Source: Bidens hawaiensis (taxonomy: Eukaryota > Streptophyta > Magnoliopsida > Asterales > Asteraceae). From it: DNA of 64,000 nt. Below are positions 1-12,022 of the stretch, piece by piece. Where the stretch lies: NCBI GenBank assembly GCA_021521415.1, contig JAIQDT010000061.1, forward strand, positions 62,001 to 126,000. The letters run 5' to 3'. The position numbers and the translations under genes are program-made. The first letter of the stretch is position 1. The number at the start of each line of letters is the position of its first letter. The notes beneath the pieces were generated by a model. It did no database searches. It was not told the origin of the DNA and saw only the letters and a list, made by a program, of their open reading frames with translations.

Positions 1-3000
1 TCAAAATTCCTTTCATTTCCATGTAGTTCTTCTTTTTCTAGCTGATCTGTTTTCAAGGCCTCATCTTGTGCAATGCGAACTTGTTCGGTTAGGCTACTTT
101 GAACAATCATTCCGAGTGCTCGTACCCTTAATGGTCTGATTCTGTCTTTTCGGCTTAAAGCATCAGCTACTACGTTGGCCTTACCCGGGTGGTATTTAAT
201 CTCACAATCGTAATCATTTAACAGTTCTACCCATCTTCTTTGTCTCATGTTTAGCTCTTTCTGATCAAATATGTGTTGTAGGCTTTTGTGATCAGTATAG
301 ATGGTACATTTAGTGCCATACAAGTAATGTCTCCAAATCTTCAATGCAAAGATAACTGCTCCCAATTCCAAATCATGGGTCGTATAATTCTTTTCATGTA
401 CTTTTAATTGTCGGGAAGCATATGCTATTACTTTCTTTCTTTGCATCAGTACGCATCCTAAACCTTTACGAGATGCGTCACAATATACCACCAATTCATC
501 AGTTCCATCTGGAAGGCTTAATATTGGAGCCTCACATAACTTCTGTTTTAACGTTTGGAAGGCCATTTCTTGTTCTTCTCCCCATTCATATGCTCGATCT
601 TTTTGAGTTAGGAGGGTTAAAGGTTGTGCAATACTTGAAAAGTTTTCAATGAATCTTCTATAATACCCGGCTAGTCCTAAGAATTGACGAATTTCTCTTG
701 GTGACTTAGGCACTTGCCAATTCTTAATGGCCTCAATTTTACTTGGGTCTACTTGGATCCCTTGATGGTTCACAATGTGTCCCAAAAACTGTATTTCTTG
801 CAGCCAAAACTCACATTTGGACAACTTTGCGTATAACTTCTCTTGCCTCAATAATTTTAAGATTTCCCGCAAATGTTGTTCGTGTTCCTCCTTACTTCTC
901 GAATATATCAAAATGTCATCGATAAACACTATCACAAACTTGTCAAGGTAAGGTTTGCAAACTCGGTTCATGAGATCCATAAACACTGCAGGTGCATTTG
1001 TCAACCCAAATGGCATAACCAAAAACTCATAGTGACCATACCGAGTTCGGAAGGCTGTTTTTGGTACGTCTTTTTCCTGAATTCTCACTTGATGATAACC
1101 AGATCTAAGATCAATTTTTGAAAAATACTTCGCACCTTGGAGCTGATCAAACAAGTCATCAATTCGAGGTAAGGGGTATCTATTCTTTACAGTCACTTTA
1201 TTCAATTCCCGGTAATCAATACACATTCGAAAACTCCCATCCTTCTTCTTTACAAACAACACTGGTGCTCCCCACGGTGAGTAACTAGGGCGAATAAAAC
1301 CCCTGTCCAGTAATTCTTGTAACTGGTTGGACAGTTCTTGCATTTCAGAAGGTGCAAGTCGATAAGGTGCCTTAGCAATGGGTGCTGCTCCCGGTATCAA
1401 GTCAATATGGAATTCAACTTGTCGGGTCGGTGGTAAACCAGGCAACTCATCGGGGAATACATCTGAATATTCGTGTACCACTGGGATGTCTTCCATTCGT
1501 TTTTCCTCGGGTTCCTTAACCGTTACACTCGCCAAGTATAAAGTACAACCTTGGCGTAAATATCTCAATACCATAAGTTGAGATATGAGAGGCAGTACCG
1601 TACCAGATTTCTCACCTTGAACAATCATAGCTTCATCATTCGAAAGAGGTATCCTAATGGTCTTATCCTTACAGACAAATTCAGCTTTATACTTAGATAG
1701 CCAGTCCATACCGACTATAACATCGAAACTTCCCAATTCTACTGGAAGTAAATCAATAAGGAATGAGTGGTCGTTTAGGATAAAGGAACAGTTTCGGGCT
1801 AATCGGTTAACAAGTATAGACTTACCGTTAGCGAGTTCTATAGTATATGGTTTTGTTAGTTCATTAACCGGCATATTTTCTAAAGGTAAGAAATTAACAG
1901 ATACGAAACTTCTATCGGCACCCGTATCAAACAAAACTGAAGCGTACTGACCCGAAACTAAGAATGTACCTGTCACCACATTAGGATCATGACGCGCTTC
2001 ACCCGGTCCTAATACAAACGCGCGTCCCTTAGCTGCATTGGAGGTTGATGCTTGTGCTTGGTTCTGCCTTCTCACTGTACCAGGGTTCAAATTGGGGCAG
2101 TATCTCCGAAAATGTTCCGTACTGCCACATTTATAACATGTATGAGGGTTCATTGTAGATGGAGTTTGCTGATTAGATTGTTGTCGGATTGGTTGGTGAC
2201 TAGGTGTTTGTGAACGACGAGGTTGGGTTGTTTGAAACTGTCGGTTTGAAGTATTCATTATTGTTCTACCACTTGGGGCAATATGTCCAATATTTCCGCT
2301 TCTCTGACATATGATCGTTCGACAATTTCCAGTATGATGAAAATTACACTTTCTACACTTCGGAAATGACCCCTTGTATGTATCATGTTTCATGTCGAAA
2401 CTGGTCATAGCATAGTCCTGAGTTGTAGGGCATATTCGTTTATTCTGAGATTTCACTTGTGTTCTAGGGGTATAACTAGTTCGTTTCAAACTGGATGATT
2501 CTCCTGGAACTCTTAATACACCATTTCTTGTAAGGTCAAAAGTAACGACGCTGGCTTGTAACACGGCACTCTCTAAAGTTGGGTGGGCTGCGGAATAGAC
2601 TATACTTCTCACAGCTGGGGTCAGTCCCCAAATATAACGCTCAATGCGCTTGAATTCCGGAATAATTGACCATGGTACCAAACGAGTCAATTCAATGAAA
2701 CGATTTGTGTAACTTCGATGATCAGTGCCTCTCATTTCCAAATTCCAAAGTTCGTGTTCTAATTTCAGGATCTCATCTCTTGGGCTAAATTGTTCTAACA
2801 TGAGGGTTTTTAATTCAGTCCATGATATACGATTAATGGCATCTTGTCCCCTTATTTGGACTACCGTGTTCCACCACATCAGCGCTTGGTCTAGAAACAT
2901 ACTGGTAGCATATTTGACCACGCGGTTCGGTGGACACTCACTGATATTAATTACTGATTCGGTCTTTTCTATCCATTTGACCAGTCCGCTAGGTCCTTCA

Positions 3001-3419
3001 ATACCCTTAAAATCAATCGGTTTGCATGATGTAAATTGTTTGTATGAGTACTCCTGACGCGGGGGTTCTCGGTTATTGTTATTATTAGTTGTGTTAACAA
3101 CCGGTACAGGGTTCGGGATATTATCATGGTGCACAGCAGGTTCTGGGTTCCCAGTGACATTCATAGTTGGGAGAGTGTTATTATTATTTATGACATTATC
3201 AGTATTCACCGGGGTAGTAACACCCGGGGCTACATTAGTGTCCGGCGGAGGTGTATTAACAGTGGCCGTGGTGGTGCTCGTAGGTTGATTAACAGTATTG
3301 TTAGCATGTATGCTTGCAGTGACTTGTGTTACAATTGTTGGTATCACTGCTTGTAGTTGACGAGCAATCATTGCGGCCACTTCCGCCTCAGACAAAGGGT
3401 TTGTTTTCTTCGGGGCCAT
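1..3419 (-). CDS. Gag-Pol polyprotein of gypsy I (gag, protease, RT, RNase H), intact but truncated by window edge
   Basis: A single open frame of at least 1,139 codons starts at the ATG at 3419-3417 ([14 protein letters not shown]...) and reaches base 1 without a stop in my reading. I checked the frame at six motifs. Order: an Asn/Thr/Pro-rich gag linker, the gag core ([11 protein letters not shown]), a degenerate knuckle near 2300 in which two cysteines are serine (CQRSGNIGH...S), and an intact CCHC knuckle with C428, C431, H436 and C441. Then come protease DTG at 498-500, RT with FIDD at 832-835, and RNase H with Asp981 (YCDAS), YTDHKSL and Asp1086 (VADALSRK). Gag and pol share one frame with no frameshift signal. 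Integrase is expected off the left edge. All catalytic residues I can see are present, unlike the other elements here. The gag N-terminus matches the decayed gypsy III gag at 18943. Confidence 0.93.
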   Translation of the reverse strand, partial: MAPKKTNPLSEAEVAAMIARQLQAVIPTIVTQVTASIHANNTVNQPTSTTTATVNTPPPDTNVAPGVTTPVNTDNVINNNNTLPTMNVTGNPEPAVHHDNIPNPVPVVNTTNNNNNREPPRQEYSYKQFTSCKPIDFKGIEGPSGLVKWIEKTESVINISECPPNRVVKYATSMFLDQALMWWNTVVQIRGQDAINRISWTELKTLMLEQFSPRDEILKLEHELWNLEMRGTDHRSYTNRFIELTRLVPWSIIPEFKRIERYIWGLTPAVRSIVYSAAHPTLESAVLQASVVTFDLTRNGVLRVPGESSSLKRTSYTPRTQVKSQNKRICPTTQDYAMTSFDMKHDTYKGSFPKCRKCNFHHTGNCRTIICQRSGNIGHIAPSGRTIMNTSNRQFQTTQPRRSQTPSHQPIRQQSNQQTPSTMNPHTCYKCGSTEHFRRYCPNLNPGTVRRQNQAQASTSNAAKGRAFVLGPGEARHDPNVVTGTFLVSGQYASVLFDTGADRSFVSVNFLPLENMPVNELTKPYTIELANGKSILVNRLARNCSFILNDHSFLIDLLPVELGSFDVIVGMDWLSKYKAEFVCKDKTIRIPLSNDEAMIVQGEKSGTVLPLISQLMVLRYLRQGCTLYLASVTVKEPEEKRMEDIPVVHEYSDVFPDELPGLPPTRQVEFHIDLIPGAAPIAKAPYRLAPSEMQELSNQLQELLDRGFIRPSYSPWGAPVLFVKKKDGSFRMCIDYRELNKVTVKNRYPLPRIDDLFDQLQGAKYFSKIDLRSGYHQVRIQEKDVPKTAFRTRYGHYEFLVMPFGLTNAPAVFMDLMNRVCKPYLDKFVIVFIDDILIYSRSKEEHEQHLREILKLLRQEKLYAKLSKCEFWLQEIQFLGHIVNHQGIQVDPSKIEAIKNWQVPKSPREIRQFLGLAGYYRRFIENFSSIAQPLTLLTQKDRAYEWGEEQEMAFQTLKQKLCEAPILSLPDGTDELVVYCDASRKGLGCVLMQRKKVIAYASRQLKVHEKNYTTHDLELGAVIFALKIWRHYLYGTKCTIYTDHKSLQHIFDQKELNMRQRRWVELLNDYDCEIKYHPGKANVVADALSRKDRIRPLRVRALGMIVQSSLTEQVRIAQDEALKTDQLEKEELHGNERNF

Positions 3420-3775
3420 TTATAGAATAATCAATTATATAATAATCAATATCGTTTCACTATGATCAACACAACTTTACGATATTACACCTTCACAGCA
3501 CATAACTATGCCAAAGAAAACACGTTTGTATTAATTATAATCATTACTGTACATATGCATCCAAAATTAGCGCATAGGCTTAACCTGGTATAGGCCAGCG
3601 CTTGTATATGCGTATCAAAATTTGTCACCAAGTGACATGTAGACTTAACCCGATCAGGGCCAGTGCTTGAAATAGTACTAAACCACAAACAACTCCCAAG
3701 TCAGCCCAACATGCTGTAACAAAATGCTGCTTGGGATATCAGAAGACTATATACATAAGACTAGACTATTATGTC
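3420..3775 (-). other. Leader segment between the extra ORF and gag of gypsy I
   Basis: These 356 bp separate the stop of the upstream ORF from the gag ATG. I see no conserved coding sequence. The stretch contains a loosely repeated phrase of the type AAGC-CTGGCC-GGTTAAG-CTA (plus positions about 3570-3605 and 3640-3670). Confidence 0.5.
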
Positions 3776-4510
3776 CTATCCACTCTTTGCAACATGGAGC
3801 CACAACCAAACAACAGCAGCCACTAGGGCCGCATTAACCGTTAAACACGCTCCCAGTAGTATCATCGCTCGATCCTGACGCCCGTGGCTGTGAGCACTGG
3901 ATCTTTGTACAATTCTGATTTCCTGCTGCATGTACCGCATGTGATCTTGCATATCATATCTATGCAGGTTTAGGTTATTTATCGAATGTGATTGTTCTAA
4001 AAGCTGATCAGTTGCTAAACCAAACCATGCTGAATCAGAATGACGAGGTGGCTCGGGTATCGGGGCGGGTAAACCCCAAGTAGGAATAGGTATCTCTGTA
4101 ACCCGGACACGCGATGTTTCTCCCCTATGGTACGTAGATCGAGGTGGGAGAGAAGTGTGCTCAGGTGGACGCACTGAAATGCGAGCGGTCTGACGGTGTC
4201 TAATAGTGGGTGGGGGTACTGGTGTATGTTGTACAGGTGGAGTAGGGGATCTGGGTGCTCTAACAGGTGAACGATAAGCACTAGTAGCTCCCTATCCTGT
4301 AACATTCCTAGGGGATTCCCTAGGGGGATAGGTGTCACAACGGTAACCCGATAAGTCGGGTTGATCCGCGGGTACCTCACGTGGAATTACCGCATCTGCA
4401 CCTTCTCCTATTTCCTCTGGCTCCTCCTCAGTTTCTTCTTCCGGATCCTCTTCCTCCTCCTCAGGCTCTGTTGGTTGGGTATTAGGTAAACGATCAGTAG
4501 ATCTTGACAT
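3776..4510 (-). pseudogene. Extra sense ORF upstream of gag in gypsy I: acidic, proline-rich, C-terminal membrane segment (unknown function)
   Basis: I do not recognise this protein. On the element's sense strand it starts at ATG 4510-4508 (MSRSTDRLPN...) and runs 244 codons to a stop at 3778-3776, with one in-frame TAG at 4294-4292 after about 72 codons. The first part is strongly acidic (runs of Glu with Asp and Pro) and the middle is Pro/Arg-rich. About 35 residues of polar, Gln/Asn/Met-rich helix-like sequence follow (around YDMQDHMRYMQQEIR). It ends with a hydrophobic stretch, MILLGACLTVNAALVAAVVW, and a short tail, the arrangement of a C-terminal membrane anchor. It lies between the PBS and gag, where some plant gypsy lineages (e.g. 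Ogre/Tat) carry an extra ORF, but I see no similarity to those. The reading frame stays open on both sides of one stop, which suggests a recently coding sequence; the TAG may be a null mutation or a readthrough site. I see no clear counterpart in the gypsy III leader. Confidence 0.6.
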
Positions 4511-4875
4511 ATTCCTGTACAATTGTTAGTAATAAGAATAGTATCCTTCTATATTAATCATAGTAAGATACGTGCAGGTATTTATACACATAAGCACAAA
4601 TAATCGTTTATATACACAAATATTTATTTATTATTATATTTTATACATGTATGTTGCTGTTTTTACCTATTCGATTGTTTATCGACTTCTTCTCGAATTT
4701 CCTCGTACAAACAAGTCTGTTATTACGTTCCGGACCATAATAACCCACTTGTCCATTCGCGTTCATCACGAGAATCATTCGTGTATATTAATTAATATTA
4801 TTTTATTCCCAGAGTTAATCGAGCCTACGGTTATCTTAGGGTATCCTAAGGGACATCCTAATTCTTTATAACCAA
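4511..4875 (-). other. Leader of gypsy I between PBS and extra ORF
   Basis: This 5' leader is partly homologous to the gypsy III leader at about 16588-16860: both share phrases such as AACCGTAGGCTCGATTA and GTAATAACAGACT. I see no ORF of note. Confidence 0.6.
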
Positions 4876-4889
4876 TGGCTCTGATACCA
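4876..4889 (-). other. Primer binding site of gypsy I (tRNA-Met type)
   Basis: The minus strand reads TGGTATCAGAGCCA, the standard complement to the 3' end of initiator tRNA-Met. It begins five bases after the LTR end. Confidence 0.9.
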
Positions 4890-4894
4890 ACTTC

Positions 4895-7800
4895 TGTCAC
4901 ACCCCGAATAGGTAGTTGCGGAAGCGTAATACGGGAATGTAACAGATAACACTGGTATCAACAACATTGTTTATAAGGAAATTCATAGCTAATTTACATC
5001 ATAATACATGGGTTGGTACTAAGTTTACAAACTAGATGAGAAAAACACATAACCGGTTTACGAGCTTCTTATACAGTATTATATCAGCGTCTATTCACAG
5101 CTATTCAACTTTCTTCCTAACACCAAGCATGTAAGCAAATCATTCCACTTTTGCTTTACCTGAAAAGCATGTCAAAACGGGTCAACTACGTCTAGTTGGT
5201 GAGTTTCAAGTTTCACGAGTTTCAATGAAATCAGTACACGAGTTCGTAAAGTTTACAGTGTGTATGTATATATGTCTGTGTATGATGTATTATACTAAGC
5301 CACAAGTGAAACCGAAACGAGCTACACTGCATGGCCTCTCCTGCCCATGCACTCCTGTTGGCATTTAACAGCCAATTTGCCCCATGTATGTACTATGTCT
5401 AACACCACATAGCAGTATGTAAATATAATGACAATGTGCAACTGGTTTTACATATGTTCCGGCTTACCCCACCGGCTCTGTCACAGTTGGGTTTGTCAAA
5501 CCGATAGTACTATCCACACGCCACCGGCACGAAGTTAATCACTTGTGTTTGTGGGGACTTGTCAAGTGTTAGTACTTAGATAATCCACATCATCACACGT
5601 TTTCAAGTATAACAGTTTATGTAAACATGCTTTTCACCCCAAAAGTTCGTAACACAGTTTAGAAAGTGGGGGTCGTGAAACTCACCTTATTGTAGTTCGC
5701 ACAGAAATTACGTGTCAGATAGTCAGATGTCTCGTTTATAGCCTGATTCCTATAAACGGTATCGTATCGTTAATACTAGTACAGTGTTCAAGCTAAGTCG
5801 GGCTGTATAGATAATCTGGGTATAGCTGTTAGGTCCAGAACATGACCATAGTCTTAGATTGTGACGTTGTGTACTATGAAATGTTTAAAATTGGATTTGG
5901 CTCAGTTTCACCGTTTTCTGAGCCTAGCTCAGTTGATCGTTTATACGTTTCGGGATTAGGTAAGATCACATAAAACTTAAGTAAATATATTGATTGATAA
6001 AATAAGTTGATTTATGAAAGAATTTTAAAGTTTCGGTGTCTGGTTTGATTGCAGGGTTCGTTTCCGTTTTTATACGGGTTTGATTATACAAAACGCGTAC
6101 AATCCACCCGAATTGTCCGGAATTCTCGTAAAAAGTTCGTTTTTATCAATATCATTCAAAAATATGATATTTGACCACTTTTGACATTTTGAAATACCAG
6201 TCAGTCCGTTAAACACAAAACTGCCGGTTTCGTTAAAACAATTATAATTTAAATCTTTAATAAATCATAACTAAATATGTAATTACATATAAATTATGTA
6301 AATTTTTGTAAAAATACATTAAGACATGGAGAATTTTATAAAAATATTTCCAGTAATTTTATGATTATTTATTTATTTATAAAAATTCATTTAATAGGTT
6401 ATAATCATGTAATAAATGGCCCGTTTATATCAAACGACCTCCGAAAAATCCCATAATTTTTACCAATGGTCTCAATGTGACTACATAACCCCTGCAAAAT
6501 TTCCAGAACCTAAATCTTTTGACCAAATGCCTTTTTGTGCGTTTTTCGGCTGTTAAAACTCGGTTCAACCATGGCTGCACAAACCATACTTAGACATTTC
6601 CAATGATTCCCAAACATTACCAGTGATCTTAACATCCCATGTCAAACTCCAAAACCAAGTTTCATAATTTTTCAATAAGTTTAGCTATTTTTCCCAAATA
6701 AACGCTCATAAACGGGAATAAATTCATCAAATATTCTCCGTTTATCGAAAAATTACCAAATTTGAACAGGGACTCATTTATATGATCCCTAATGTCCCTG
6801 CAAATTTTCACAAGCTAACAACAAGCACGTCACAACCTAATACTAAACAGCCCCTAAACGAGTATTACGGGTTTACCTTGTCGGTTTTCGATGAATTTTG
6901 CTAGCTTAAACGACTTTCCGGGTCTCGGGTTGCAAACTCAGTATATCTACATATCATATAACATCAAACCAAGCATAAATCATCCATGTAACAGCCTTGA
7001 AAATTAGGGTTTCGGTTTTGGATTCAAACAGAACTTTCTAACCGTAAAAACGTTGTATTCATGTTCTAATCCGTGTTTTTGACCAAAAAAGTATATGTTC
7101 CAGGTTTGTAAACATGTTTAACATCAAAACATAATTTTACTTGATTTTTAGGGTTTTTGGATGGTTAAACATGTTTAACACTAATCAAAACATGTTTATA
7201 TGATAATCATATGGATCAAACTTTGTTAAAACTTATTAAAATTGAATCATACCTTAGGGTTTTTGAAAGGAGTTGATAGAGTAGAGGTTGGGAGCTGCTT
7301 GGACTTGAAAATGTGTGGTATGTGAAAATGAATAAGGAAGCTTGTGAAGTAAGCTTTGTAAAAGAAAAACATGTGGGGGGTTACATGCTGTCCGATCGGA
7401 ATACTTAATGGGCCCTTAATGGGCTGATTTGGCCCATTAAATTATACATACAAGCCCAAACATGAAAAGCCCACTTCAAGTTTAGTTCGGGTTCGGTTTT
7501 TCGCAAAAAAATTAATTCGGGTGTGAGAAATAACGTAAAAACGTGTGTTTTTCAGCTTGTTTTTTGTAAAATAAGAAAAACGTACTGACTCGTTGTAAAA
7601 TTCCAAAATATTTTCACGGATTGCTTAGAACATGTCATATAAGTGTTTTATAAATCTTTTTCGGCTTAACGGATGCTACAATGATTGTTTTGATATTAAC
7701 GATTGCGTTTAAGCTTATAGCGTATCGATAAACGAAACCTTTTTCGTTTAACGAGTTTTAAACGTACCGAGGCCTAAATATCAATATGTTAGCCTCTATA

Positions 7801-7953
7801 ACATATATATAACTCGTATATGACCCCTCAGTATGTATACGGGTCATAGTTAGTATCGGTCGGTCACTCGTTTAAGCACTACGAATTAACCGATTTATCG
7901 TTTTCTTGTTACGTAAAGAATATAGTGTACCTCGTTTTATCATGAATGTCACA
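4895..7953 (-). repeat. 5' LTR of gypsy I (3,059 bp)
   Basis: On the minus strand it starts TGTGACATTCATG at 7953 and ends GGGTGTGACA at 4895, next to the PBS. It shares blocks with the gypsy III LTRs and the solo LTR at 58110, including the conserved GTGAGTTTCA...CCCCAC / TTTTGGGGTGAAAAGCATG module (plus 5625-5690). It has no coding content. Confidence 0.88.
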
Positions 7954-9121
7954 ACAACATCCTAATAATGTATGAAAGTTAAAGAAATCAATCTATGGAT
8001 TGAAGCAAGCATCTAGAAGTTGGAATCACCGTTTTGATGAAGAAGTTAGGAAATTTGGATTCATCAAGAACGCCAATGAAGCTTGTGTGTATAAGAAATC
8101 TAGTGGGAGCATCATCACTTTCTTGTTGAATGTTTATGACATACTACTATTTGGAAACGACATTCCAACCATGGAAGGTGTAAAAGCATGGCTTGGAAGT
8201 TGTTTTTCCATCAAAGATCTTGGTGAAGCCGCCTATATTTTGGGAATAAAGATCTATAGGGATAGATCAAGGCGGTTGATAGGTTTAAACCAAAGTACAT
8301 ACATTAACAAAATCTTGAAAAGGTTCAAGATGGAGAACTCTAAGAGAGGTTTGGTACCTATTCATAGAGGAATGATATTGAGTGCATCTCAATGTCCAAG
8401 CTCAAAGGATGAGCAAGAGAAAATGAAAGGAATCCCATACGCATCGGCTATTGGATCCATCATGTATGCAACTATATGTACTAGACCGGATGTATCATGC
8501 GCTTTAAGTATGTCAAGTAGATTCCAACATAATCCCGGAAGTAGCCATTGGATGGCGGTTAAGAGTATATAGAAATACCTTAGAAGGACAAAGGACATGT
8601 TTCTAATATATGGTTCTGGTGAGGACGAACTCATCGTAAAGGGTTACACGGATACGAGTTTCCAAACCAATCGAGATGATTCTCGATCACAATCGGGATA
8701 TGTTTTCGTTATGAATGGTGGGGCAGTCTCTTGGAAGAGCTCAAAACAAGATGTGGTAGCATTGTCCACCACAGAATCGGAATACATCGCCGCCTCATTG
8801 GCAGCTCAAGAAGCTGCATGGATAAGGAAATTCATTGCCGATCTAGGGGTGGTCCGTACCATTCAGGACCCTCAAGAAATCTTTTGTGACAACGAGGGTG
8901 TGATTGCTCAAATCAAAGAACCTCATGCACATCAAAAGACGAGGCACATTGAGCGGAGGTTCAACTACATAAGGGATGAAGTTGAGAAAGGAAAGATATG
9001 TATTCGCCAAGTTCACACAGATCAAAACACTGCGGATCCACTCACGAAGCTCCTTGAAAGGCCAAAGCATGAAAGTCACACTTGTGCCTTACGACTTCGA
9101 TATTCTAGTGATTGGATATAA
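7954..9121 (+). pseudogene. Copia I pol fragment: C-terminal RT and RNase H
   Basis: This is Ty1/copia pol beginning in mid-RT, because gypsy I inserted here; the upstream part of pol lies left of the window. The frame reads KKSIYGLKQASRSWN near 7982, then the RT palm, connection, and RNase H with GYTDTSF, LSTTESEYIAA, CDNEGVIA and HQKTRHIERR to a stop at 9119-9121. It is dead for three visible reasons: TGA at 7973 (a Cys codon in the family), TAG at 8570, and the RT catalytic motif YVDD near 8128-8139 reading NVYD, which loses the first catalytic aspartate. Apart from these the frame is continuous across both stops. It belongs to an ordinary plant copia lineage; I do not assign a finer clade. 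Confidence 0.9.
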
Positions 9122-9899
9122 TATATTTTGTATTTGCATGTCGGAACAATTGTTATTTTCGCTCATTCATATGATTATGGTTTATGATTATGACATTTTG
9201 AGTTATGTTCCATTTTAGCATGTTTAAATCCATGAATAAGTTACTTAGTCTAAATGCCCGTAGTCGCTCATATTTGTGGGAACAAGTATGAAAGTAAGAC
9301 TATTAAGAACTTGGATTGGTGAATATTCATAAGGTATGAATATAGAGAAAACGGTAGCTGCCAAGGTTCATAGATATTTATGGGATATAAATATTGGACT
9401 TACCCTCTCTCAAATGTTACTACATGGAGTCTTTGTGATTGATCATAATTAAATTTGAGGAAAGACGAATATCATAGTATCCTCTGACCTGAGATACATA
9501 TTGGGTCTTGATATTCACCAAATATTATACTTTGACTTGGTTCTTCACTACTCTAAAACATGATGGTACATAAGGCTAAGATCAGGTATAGTACAAGGTG
9601 ATTGTGAGAGACGTATGTAGTCAAAGGGGGATTTGTCCCTCTTATTCGTTGAGAGTAAGATGTCTAAGGCCTGCTAAGTTAATCAACAGAGAATGATCAC
9701 TCTACGTCTCTGGATTTGACATGACACCTGAGACAAAAGGATAAATAATAGATTCACCTAAATCATTTCAAGTAGGGGACTTGAAGAGGATGATGCTATT
9801 GAATGGCACTTCGTCAAGCGTATAAGGGATAATAAACCATAGTTAGGCGGTATTTGCTACTTGCATCAATCTTCTATGTATCTTGTGCAGGTGGGAGAT
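9122..9899 (+). other. Copia I 3' untranslated region and polypurine tract
   Basis: This non-coding stretch lies between the pol stop and the 3' LTR. It ends in the purine run GGTGGGAGA (9890-9898) directly before the LTR TG, the usual plus-strand primer. I recognise no ORF. Confidence 0.7.
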
Positions 9900-10615
9900 T
9901 GTTGGACTCGGTCTGCCTAAGACACATATTATAATTAATGTGGCTAGTACGTTATGATCCAAGTCGGTTCATACCCAATAACAAGCTAGAAAAACACCAA
10001 TAATATTTATTTATAGATGATATGATCATAGTAAATAAATATTAACACTTATGATATTTGGAAAGGGGTTTCTAAATACATTGTACTTGTGAAATAAATA
10101 AATCATATGGATGATTTATATTTTAAGAGAAGACATTACATAATGTTATTTAAGTTGATTAAATAACTATATGTAAAACCTTTGCATGTTTCTTATGCTA
10201 TGTCACATTTTATAAAATAAAAAAGGTGTAGCTTAAGTTTTATAAAACAAAATTTTGAAGTTTGAATTTGGGTGGGAGACCACATGGCCGCCCCCCACCC
10301 CACCTTCCACTTCCTTTTGTCTTCTTGTGAAATACATACAAGGCTACTTATTGGGCATCTTGGGTGGTGTTTTGACCATTTTTGCACTCTCATTTTCTCT
10401 CTAACAATTCATAAGATATAAAAACTTTTTCTCTTGTAATTTTCGGCTAAAAGGAAAAGGGCAAGAAAGAAGAGTTTTTGAAGTGTGATTCCTAAGCTAC
10501 ACAAGGGTGTTTGTTGAAGGCTTGGGGTATACAAGCTTGAGAAGCTTCTCCATTGAAGTTCTTGCCTTTCATTCATCACCTACATCACCTTTTCTTGGTT
10601 TACTTAAAAGGTAGC

Positions 10616-11985
10616 TGTAACACCCCGGCTAAAGTGGAAACACCCGATTGTGACGTACATATTGTTTAAAACACATGTGACACTATTAAGTGACAATATT
10701 ATCATTAATTGGTTTAACCATCATATACACAAGTTTGTAAACAATAAATACAAGAAAAATATAAATACAACTAAATATTTTGTCCATTTGTTTCAATAAC
10801 CTAAGTCTAGTGTCTTCTCCGAGTATCATCCTCTAATGTTTGTACCTGTAACATATATATAAAATATGGTCAACTAACTTAATAGTTGGTGAGTTCCCAC
10901 AAGTTTGAATAAATACATAAAAATCTTGCAATTCCATGAAACTTTTGATAATTAAACTACTTCGCATGCAATGTCCTTTCCAGTTGGCAACATCCAACGT
11001 ACTCGGATCGGGGGTCCCTTTTCCACTCATAACAAAATGGTCCTGAGTGCAAAGGGGGGCGTATGATCATACTTATTGAGGTAACCACTTGCTGAGCACA
11101 TAATCAAGTAAGCACATATAACACACAAGTCCACGATATGCATTGCAGATTAATAGTTGAGTATAAAATCGATTAGCATTTAATAAGATATATATGCTAC
11201 CCCAAAAGTAAAAGCGTTAAAAAGCGGGTGTGAGAAACTCACCTCGAAATTGAAGATAACTTGCAATATAAACCGTAACCACAATAATGAATCCGATGCA
11301 ACTGAAAGTACTTTAAAGAATCCGAAATGATTGAACTTCTTGAACTGTAAATAAAATAAATACGAATATTTAAAGACCAAATTAACGGGATTAACAAAGT
11401 TATATATGTTTGGCTTTAGCATCATTTTAGCATTTTATGCCTTCTTATATTATAATATTATATTTAAACTCTTATATTATAACATTATACCTAAGTTATT
11501 GAATTAAAAGATAACGAGTTTTAGGTTAACAATTTTGATATTAACTAACAAACGAATTGCGGTTAACGAATGATAAGCTAACAATTTTAAAGTTAACGGG
11601 TTACCGTTGACGAAATATAAGTTAACGAATTAAGAAAATGATTTAAAGCTTAAAAAGAATGAACAAATTTATATTAACGGGTTAATGATTTATTAATAAT
11701 TTAATATCTTACCGACAAGATTAATACTAAGTTTAAATATTATAACGTTCACAAAATTTTGGTGTTAACAGTGTACTTTGTTTTGAAAACGAAAGTGCTA
11801 ACGAACAATAAATATATAAATGTTAAACGATTTTAGAACGAAGTTGACGGGTTTTGGAAGTTTGGTTTTTAAGTGAAAATGATAGGTATAAATTTATCAT
11901 TGATTTTAAGTGATTAAAAATAATTTTATTTGTTTAAATGATTTATAAATATATAAGGTTCATAATAATTAATATAAATGGTTGT

Positions 11986-12022
<37 letters not shown>

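Larger units (their letters stand above)
1..7953 (-). mobile_element. Ty3/gypsy LTR retrotransposon (gypsy I), cut by the left window edge
   Basis: Read on the minus strand the order is 5' LTR (7953-4895), primer binding site (4889-4876), leader with an extra ORF (4510-3776), then gag-protease-RT-RNase H in one open frame from 3419 to the window edge. Integrase and the other LTR must lie to the left. The LTR starts TGTGACATT on the minus strand and abuts copia RT sequence at 7954, so this element inserted into copia I. Its 3,059-bp LTR is related to the solo LTR at 58110-61161 and to the gypsy III LTRs. The candidate TSD on this side is ACAAC (7954-7958); its partner is outside the window. 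Confidence 0.9.

Noticed and set aside
4015..4380. 121-codon minus-strand ORF overlapping the extra gypsy I ORF
   Set aside because: Different frame from the acidic/TM reading, and its composition lacks domain structure; judged an overlapping shadow.
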